Below, in pieces: positions 57,842 to 64,000 of a stretch of 64,000 bases of DNA (positions are counted from its first letter, which is position 1; every line of letters starts with the position of its first letter). Origin of the DNA: Typhlomys cinereus (lineage: Eukaryota; Chordata; Mammalia; Rodentia; Platacanthomyidae); NCBI GenBank assembly GCA_023101885.1, contig JALPQD010000088.1, positions 4,499,501 through 4,563,500 on the forward strand, read 5' to 3'. The position numbers were made by a program, and so were the translations under genes. Under the pieces are notes generated by a model. That model made no database searches and was not told the origin of the DNA. It worked only from the letters and a program-made list of their open reading frames with translations.

Positions 57842-58344
57842 TCAGAAATAAAACTTCTCTGTGTTAATCTAAAGGAAATGAAATCAACCTATCAAAGTGC
57901 TACCTGTACTTCCATGTTCATTGGAACGCTGAAAACATCAGCTTAGGTATCACATCAAGCTAGGCACTGATTTCATCAACAGAATATATTTTTAAAGTTG
58001 TTTAGATACACAAAGAAATATTTTTAATCATAGAAAGAATGGAATCCTTTGCTACTTTTGCTCACCCATGATAAAATATTGATGGGTCAACTATTGTGTA
58101 GGTCTGAAGGCAGGAAGGAGACTGACTGGAAATGAGAAACTATGAAGTGGGCCAGGAAGGAGGGATAGGATTGGGTAATGAGATGAAACCACATAAATTC
58201 ATTGCACTTACATATGAAGGTACCAATGAACTAAAAGCAATTTAAAAGAACAATGAAATTCTGTCACTTGAAACTGAACAATAGAATTTAAGGATTTTAT
58301 GCTACATAAGATAAACCAGACCCAAAATAATATCACTAAATACT
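57842..58344. other. Intergenic, L1-like hints
   Basis: 57842-58200 contains short stretches reminiscent of L1-derived or processed sequence (AGAAATAAAACTTCTCTGTG...), but I cannot assign it. No ORF. Confidence 0.3.
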
Positions 58345-59155
58345 TGCTTTAGTTTCTTTTCTTGTTACTGTAATAAAATACTCAGACAAGAGCAAGTTAA
58401 AGGGGAAAGGTTTTATTTTGATGCACAGCCCGTAACAATAGGAAAATTCTAGAGCAAAGGCTCCAGGCACTGGTTGCATTATCCACAGTCTGGAAGCAGA
58501 GAATGATGAATGCTTGTGATCGACCCTCTTTCTCTTTTTAGAACAGTCCCTTATTTCAACCCAGGGATGGTTCTTGTTGCAGTCAGCCTGTGTGGCTGCT
58601 GATAAATGACCATCAGACAGCTTAAGAGAACAAGGAGTTTATTTTCTTACTATAGTCCAGTTACAGTCTATAGTCCAGCTTGACAAGCGCAGGCACCAAC
58701 ACGGGGCTGAGGGAACTGGCCACACCATCTCTGCATAATGGCTGAGAGAGGGAAACAATCCTCACTTGCCAGACCAGCATGTCTACACAAGGATGCCAAC
58801 TCTCTCAAACAGCTCCCCATGATTTATTCCAGGGCCTAATCCCACCCACCATAGTCTGGACCTTCCCCATCAACTAGACAATCTCCTTCAGGTTCTCTCT
58901 GGGCTTAACTCAATTATTAATTCTCCACAAATGTGCCCAAAACTCAAACCCTCAACTGTGAGGTTGACACCTGTGCCTAAGTATGACAGTTCTATTCACA
59001 GTATGCAGCTGTTCCCTCCTTGATCAACCAGAGTGAGGTGATCCTTCACAGGCCTGTCCGAGGCTAAGACAACCCAGATCATCCTTCACAAGGGTGCCCA
59101 GACTCTGCGTCCTGAGTGATTCTCCATCTCATTGAGTTAACAAATGAGATTAACT
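58345..59155 (+). mobile_element. hAT/URR1-like element interrupted by a related one
   Basis: 58345-58570 and about 59060-59155 look like the two ends of one URR1-like copy (TTGTTACTGTAATAAAATAC, GGGGAAAGGTTTTATTTTGA; end TTCTCCATCTCATTGAGTTAACAAATGAGA, abbreviated by its first bases). Between them, about 58570-59050 begins GTGGCTGCTGATAAATGACC and aligns in reverse with 53330-53090. No ORF; a non-autonomous DNA-transposon relic. Confidence 0.45.
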
Positions 59156-59599
59156 TTACGGATGGTCTTATTCATATATGATATTAAAAAATAGTTAATC
59201 TGAATGTTGAATTGTGTTACTAAAGGCTGGAGAGAGGAGAATTATCTAGAGAAAACTTCCAAGTACCTGAAACATACTCAGACAGAAAGACAAGATTCTA
59301 ATGCTCCACTGCACAACGATCTATTGTATTTTTTATGAACAACCAAAAAGCATTAGGCTCCACATTTAAACATAAGAAAATAGAGATGTTCAAATCAGAT
59401 ATCCTGATTTTATCAAGCTTTGCCTATAAATTTAATTATTGCAGTATATCCCAGATATTTGTATGATTGTTACACTACACAAAAACTAAAGTTAGACAAA
59501 AAGTGAAATATGTTAATTTTGAATAAGTAAGTAAAAGTCATGTTTTGGCTAGTTATCATTTTAGTAAAATTACTTAATTTGGCTGGATCATCTTTAAGA

Positions 59600-59725
59600 T
59601 TGAAGTAAAGCTAGAATATTTAAATAAAAAGCTAGAATTATAAAATAAATAATTAAATGATTAAAAAATAAATAAATATTTAAATAAAAAGCTAGAATAA
59701 AAAAAGCTAGAATATTTAAATAAAA
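59600..59725. repeat. AT-rich irregular tandem repeat
   Basis: Repeated pieces AAAAAGCTAGAAT and ATATTTAAATAAA recur four and three times within 125 bp, with A/T-rich spacers. Origin unclear. Confidence 0.7.
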
Positions 59726-59825
59726 AATGAAACATTTGGGGAAATTGAAATGTGTGAATACCACACATTTCATTATAGAAAAAATTTCGTTATAGAAAAA
59801 ATTCATATTTGTGAATTCTGTAGAT

Positions 59826-60500
59826 CTAGGCTAGGGAGATTGCTCAGTGGTTAAAGCTCTTGCCATGCAAGCAGAAGGAATAGAGTTCAGGTTTCCAAAT
59901 ACTAATAAAAAGTCAGGTAAGTGGGGTGGAGAGGTGGCTCAGGGGTTAAGCCTTGCAGGCGGAAGGTCCTGAGTTTGGATCCTAAAACCCCACCTATAGA
60001 CACCAGGCGGAAGCGGGGAGGGGGGGGGCTGTGTTTCTGGTCCTGGTAGGGCGGAGTCTGTGAATCCCGGGGCAGAGTAAACAAGGAGGAGGTGGAAGCG
60101 GTCCATGGCGGTTCCCGAATTCGTCTGTGGTTCTACACACACACACACATACATACACACGCTCGCACACATGCATATGCATACACACACAATTGAATAA
60201 ATAATAATAAAAAAAATTTTTTTTAAAAAAGTCAGGTAGATGTGGCATCTCACTAGTAATTCCAGCCTTAGAAGGCAGACTGAGAAAGTCCAAAGCAAAT
60301 TGGCTAGCAAGACAAGCCCTATCAGTGACATGCAGGTTTGATTAGAGACCTATAACTCAAAAAGAATAAGATGGAAGAGTGAATAAAGATGATCCTCAAT
60401 ATCAACCCCAGGCCTCCAGATTCACACATACACATATGCACCTGTATGTATGTACACATTCACCACACATGTGTGAATACACGCAAACACACTTATCCCC
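59826..60500 (+). mobile_element. B4-like SINE, split by a younger SINE
   Basis: Head CTAGGGAGATTGCTCAGTGG at 59826. The middle continues after the insertion (AGATGTGGCATCTCACTAGT, AAGGCAGACTGAGAAAGTCC) and it ends in a CA-rich tail near 60500. The order matches rodent B4-type elements. The insertion is at 59920-60225. Confidence 0.7.
59920..60225 (+). mobile_element. Young B2-superfamily SINE nested in a B4-like SINE
   Basis: Same family as 9904, with head GTGGGGTGGAGAGGTGGCTC, a short deletion in the tRNA-like part (AAGCCTTGCAGG where other copies read AAGCCTCTGCCTTGCAGG) and tail TTGAATAAATAATAATAAAA. It is flanked by the 13-bp duplication AAAAAGTCAGGTA (59907-59919 and 60226-60238). Confidence 0.9.
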
Positions 60501-60589
60501 TACAAACATGCACAGGAAAACAGAAAAAACTCTACAGATCTAAAGCAAAAAGGAATTCACTTATCATCATTGTGATCAATTATATATTA

Positions 60590-60785
60590 TCATAGTGTAG
60601 ATATATAAAATATACTTTATAATCACAGTATATGATAAAACCATAATTATAGATAATTATGATACATAATGTATCATTAAAATTTTACAATATATAATTT
60701 TGATGTAATATAATTATATAACATATTATATAATCATATATTATATAATCATATATTATAAACTACAATATTGAACATGTGTATT
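60590..60785. repeat. AT-rich low-complexity DNA
   Basis: Nearly pure A/T with a repeated 17-mer-like unit (ATATAATCATATATTAT, about 60726-60760) and many self-complementary words. No gene. Confidence 0.8.
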
Positions 60786-60799
60786 GTGTATAATTAACA

Positions 60800-63210
60800 A
60801 TTCTAATCATCTATATTACAATCTTAAATCTGAAAGATCTTTCTGAATATAGCCCAATGTTCAAATTGTACATGCTCAGAAGCTGACATATAGAATGTTC
60901 GACTATCCAAGGTGACATATTCAGAATGAACATGTCTGCTAATTCAGTTTTCTCAAATCTATTAAAATCTTAGACTTCTCTAATTTGTTCACATGTGGAA
61001 AACTGCATTAGACAATTTGCATGCATATATATTTATCCCTTCCAATAATGTCATGAGTCTTCAGTCCTGAAATAGATAAAATAATACTCCTATTTATAGA
61101 AATTATTGTCAGTGTTAGTTTTGGATATTTGAGTGTAGATTCTCAACAGTGATCGTAACTGAAGAAAAACTGAGTAATATTTTGAATTACTTTTCGATTA
61201 TTTGTTGACTTCTTAGGTCCAAACTCAATGTTTTAACTTCTCAGTGAAGTAACACAGAGACACACACACAATAGACACCTTAGGGTAACTGGGACATTGA
61301 ACTGTGCATAGCCAGTAGACACACTTCTAAGGGAAGAACACAGCTTCTATTGGACAAGGGCTCTGGAAAGAGGTGCATATGGGTGTAATGGGCATCCACT
61401 GCAACCTGGGAAAGACTATTTTCACCTCAAGTTCCCAGAACCTCTGTTATGGCATCTTTAAAATGAAACATTCATTAGAAATATTATAAGGAGCTATTCT
61501 GTGAGTTGAAAAAAATACATTACACACTGTGAACAAAATTCTGGATGTTGTATAATCTAGTAAGAAACGGTTATGATATGATTACTCGGATGGAAGAGGG
61601 TCATTTTGTTAGATTGATAATTGTGGAGGGCAATATGCAAGGCTTTGGCATAAAATTAAACCTCCTCTATATTTCACAGAGTTATATCAGTAAATAGAAC
61701 ATTTTGTTCCTTAAATAAAGGTGCCGAAAAAAATCCTTAGGAATCCAAAACTTTGCCATTGAGGAATATATACATTCTTTTGAAAATGCTCTGTCATTTA
61801 GGCTGGTCAACAACTCAGTTATAGATGTTTCTTACCTTATTCCAACCTCAGCTTCTTTATTCATGGACCAGATATAATGCCTTAAACATACGTATAGAGT
61901 TCACACAAATGTGTCTGTGAAGAACAAATGATAGAAATCCTGTTCTAGAAAACTCAGAAATGTTTTGTAACTTCAACTGTGTTCAGCACAATCTTGAGCT
62001 GGGCGTGCTTTCTCTGTCATTACTAGCAACTACCACAAAATCCTTAGTTTCAGGGAGGTTATCATGCACTAATTACCCCCTCCAGAAGAGCAAATACATT
62101 CTCCAAGTGGCTGTGTACACAGCATGGTTCTGCTACAAAAATGTCAAGGAGAAGAATCATGCTAAAATTGAGAGACTGATGAAGTGAGTCAGGGGGGAGA
62201 TGGAGAGACATGAAGATACCAGGGGAACAGGTTCCCTGTGTAGGTCCCAGGTCCCAGGTCTACTTATTTCAAGCAGAAGCCATTAAACTTCCCTTAGGAT
62301 CTACCTTAATTGGCTGAGCAAGCACACAGTCCCCACTATGTTATTTTTGTCATTTAGTTTTTCAGCTAAGGTATAACTTGGGCACATCAGAATTTGTTCA
62401 TTTGGGGGCATAGTTCTGAGTTTAGATAATGCACCGTCAAACAGTTCAAACACTTCTTACTGAAGTTTTACTGCTATCACCAGCTCCTGAAATCAACTGA
62501 TTTTTACCTTGTGAATTTTCTGGAATTATGCAGTATCTAGCATCTGAACTGTGTCTGATTTTATCTACCATAGTGCATATATTTGTGTGCTTAATAAATA
62601 CCATTCATTTTTATTTTTGAAAAAAAATCTATTATACAAATCTGCTCAGATTGTTTTTACAAATTTCTGTTGTTGAGCAGAGCTAAATCTGGTATGAGAG
62701 TTCACCCACAATTTGGCTATAGACATTTACTTGTACTTGACTGGAAAACACATTGTGACAGGACCATGGGTTAAAACAGTAAGTGTTTCTATTAATCTCC
62801 CCCAGGCATACCCAAAGGCTCATCTCCCAGTTTATTCTAGATTCTGTCAAGTTGACAATCACATATGAACTTCTGCAGGTAAATTGTAAGAATAAGCATA
62901 AATCACAAGGATAAGGCTTTCTTCCAAGGAGGCAAATTCTTTTTCTAGCACAAGAACCTGTGGTCTTAAACTAAAAAGACAGTGTTCCAAACAGAAGCAA
63001 AAGTATAGCCTTTTATACCCTTGTGTATAATTCAGTTTCTTTGTCTTCCATACTTGACAACAGGTTTCCAGGTTCTTATACTACAAGGTCATAGTCAGCA
63101 ACACATCCATACAAACAGACAGAGATCGTTGTGTCCTAAGATGCATTCCTTTCCTATCTTTGCCACATGTGCAAACAGACACTGGCTGTTCATGTTCCAA
63201 GCCACCTTCA
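60800..63210. other. Intergenic, nothing recognised
   Basis: AT-rich single-copy-looking DNA without a convincing ORF, RNA gene or named repeat. The short ORFs (61960-62187, 63021-63224) have no motif and no sign of splicing or conservation that I can judge. Confidence 0.45.
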
Positions 63211-63212
63211 GG

Positions 63213-63300
63213 AGGGAATTGTAGCTCAGTGATAGTGTTATGTACATGAGGCCCTGGATTTGATTTTTAGTACAGCAAGAAAACCTTCAAAAAGCAAAGA
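63213..63300 (+). mobile_element. ID-like SINE
   Basis: GGGAATTGTAGCTCAGTGATA, shown here by its first bases, followed by ATGAGGCCCTGGATTTGAT and an A-rich end, resembles rodent ID elements (tRNA-Ala derived, A box TAGCTCAGTG, B-box-like GGATTTGAT). Confidence 0.6.
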
Positions 63301-63658
63301 CTGAAACAAACCAGCCTAGTGGGGACAGCAAGGTTCTAGGTGCTACTATGAGTAGGATACAGTTAGCTTGGGAGAAACAGAGTTTAAGGATTTCAGTCAT
63401 CCTGTTTGTGGCTGTCACTCATGTTGGAATGACTCTAAGAGAGACAGGATTAGGATTAAAAAAAATGAGACTTGTCATGTCTGAGATGAAAAGTAGGATT
63501 GCGTGTCAGATATGGTAGTATGTGTTGGAAGTCCCAACCACACAGAAGGGAGAAAGGAGTACCACTAGAGTTCTAAGTCACCCTAAGCAACCTAGGGAGA
63601 TTCTGTCAATAAACAAATATTAATCTATTGATAAATCATTTTTTTTCTGACCTATGAA

Positions 63659-63780
63659 CATTTTTTTTCTACTCATACAAACTTAATAGGTACCCCGGTC
63701 CCCTCCCTCCCTCCACCCCTGCCCTGATCCCCTTGCTCCATCCTCCCTTTTCCCATTCCTTTCCCCCTTCCCTTTCTTGA
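63659..63780 (-). mobile_element. L1 3' end fragment
   Basis: The minus strand reads a purine-rich tract, then GTACCTATTAAGTTTGTATG and an A-rich end (poly-T at 63661-63668). It has the tail of the young L1 subfamily seen at 9.88 kb. Confidence 0.85.
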
Positions 63781-63835
63781 TAAGTCAATGACAAATAAAT
63801 AATAAGTATGATTTTGAAAAAGTCTGTTCCAGGTA

Positions 63836-64000
63836 GTGGGGAGACGATTCAGTAGTTAAAGTCTTTCTTTGGGAACAAAAAGACCTGAATTTGGATCCCA
63901 AATTCTCACAAAAAAAAAAGGGGAAAAAAAGGCAGATATGGCAGTGGCCTGTTATTTGGACCTTAGAAGTTGGAACCTTGGAAACTGCACAGCAAAACTT
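63836..64000 (+). mobile_element. B4-like SINE, cut by the window edge
   Basis: Head GTGGGGAGACGATTCAGTAG, then ACCTGAATTTGGATCCC (B-box region), an A-run and GGCAGATATGGCAGTGGCC, in the order of B4-type elements. It continues past 64000. Confidence 0.55.

Overview
This is a piece of a mammalian, almost certainly rodent, nuclear genome. It holds a tandem array of single-exon olfactory receptor (OR) genes next to a block of nested retroelements. The rodent call rests on the interspersed repeats: tRNA-headed SINEs of the B2 superfamily and B4-like and ID-like SINEs, plus L1 copies whose 3' UTRs carry a G/A-rich polypurine tract. The most common young SINE has a body that I do not recognise from mouse or rat B2. 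That points away from a murid, but I cannot name the species.

Layout: (1) 0.48-14.57 kb is one old endogenous retrovirus (ERV) on the minus strand. It has paired LTRs, a 5-bp target duplication, a primer-binding site, gag, protease, reverse transcriptase, RNase H and integrase relics, and a polypurine tract, but no recognisable env. It has been split by a near-full-length L1 (3.15-9.89 kb), a SINE (9.90-10.18 kb) and a 332-bp L1 3' end (11.23-11.56 kb). Every ORF of the ERV and the L1 is broken. (2) 15.8-56.9 kb is an OR cluster of the OR5B type, all on the minus strand. Five genes have intact reading frames (15.85, 25.17, 30.72, 48.46 and 55.97 kb) and one is a multiply frameshifted pseudogene (37.62-38.50 kb). 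Each intact gene has a plausible splice acceptor about 25-30 nt upstream of its ATG, as expected for ORs with upstream non-coding exons. (3) The intergenic DNA is made of diverged duplicate copies of the same segment (OR gene plus several kb upstream), later filled by L1 3' ends, SINEs and microsatellites. (4) 57-64 kb has no gene. It holds simple repeats, hAT/URR1-like DNA-transposon relics, nested SINEs and AT-rich DNA.

The OR proteins are odorant-sensing seven-helix G-protein-coupled receptors. They would be expressed one at a time in olfactory neurons and do not work together as a pathway. The array looks like ordinary birth-and-death evolution: tandem duplication, a recent gene-conversion-like homogenisation of the 25.2 and 30.7 kb copies, and loss of the 37.6 kb copy. 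I found no new biochemical system. The most informative novelties are structural: three copies of one target site flanking an L1 and a SINE, and an L1/SINE/unique-sequence chimera inside a single target-site duplication at 43.2-43.9 kb. A non-coding block conserved upstream of several OR copies is also worth testing. Repeat-family names were assigned by eye, without a library search.
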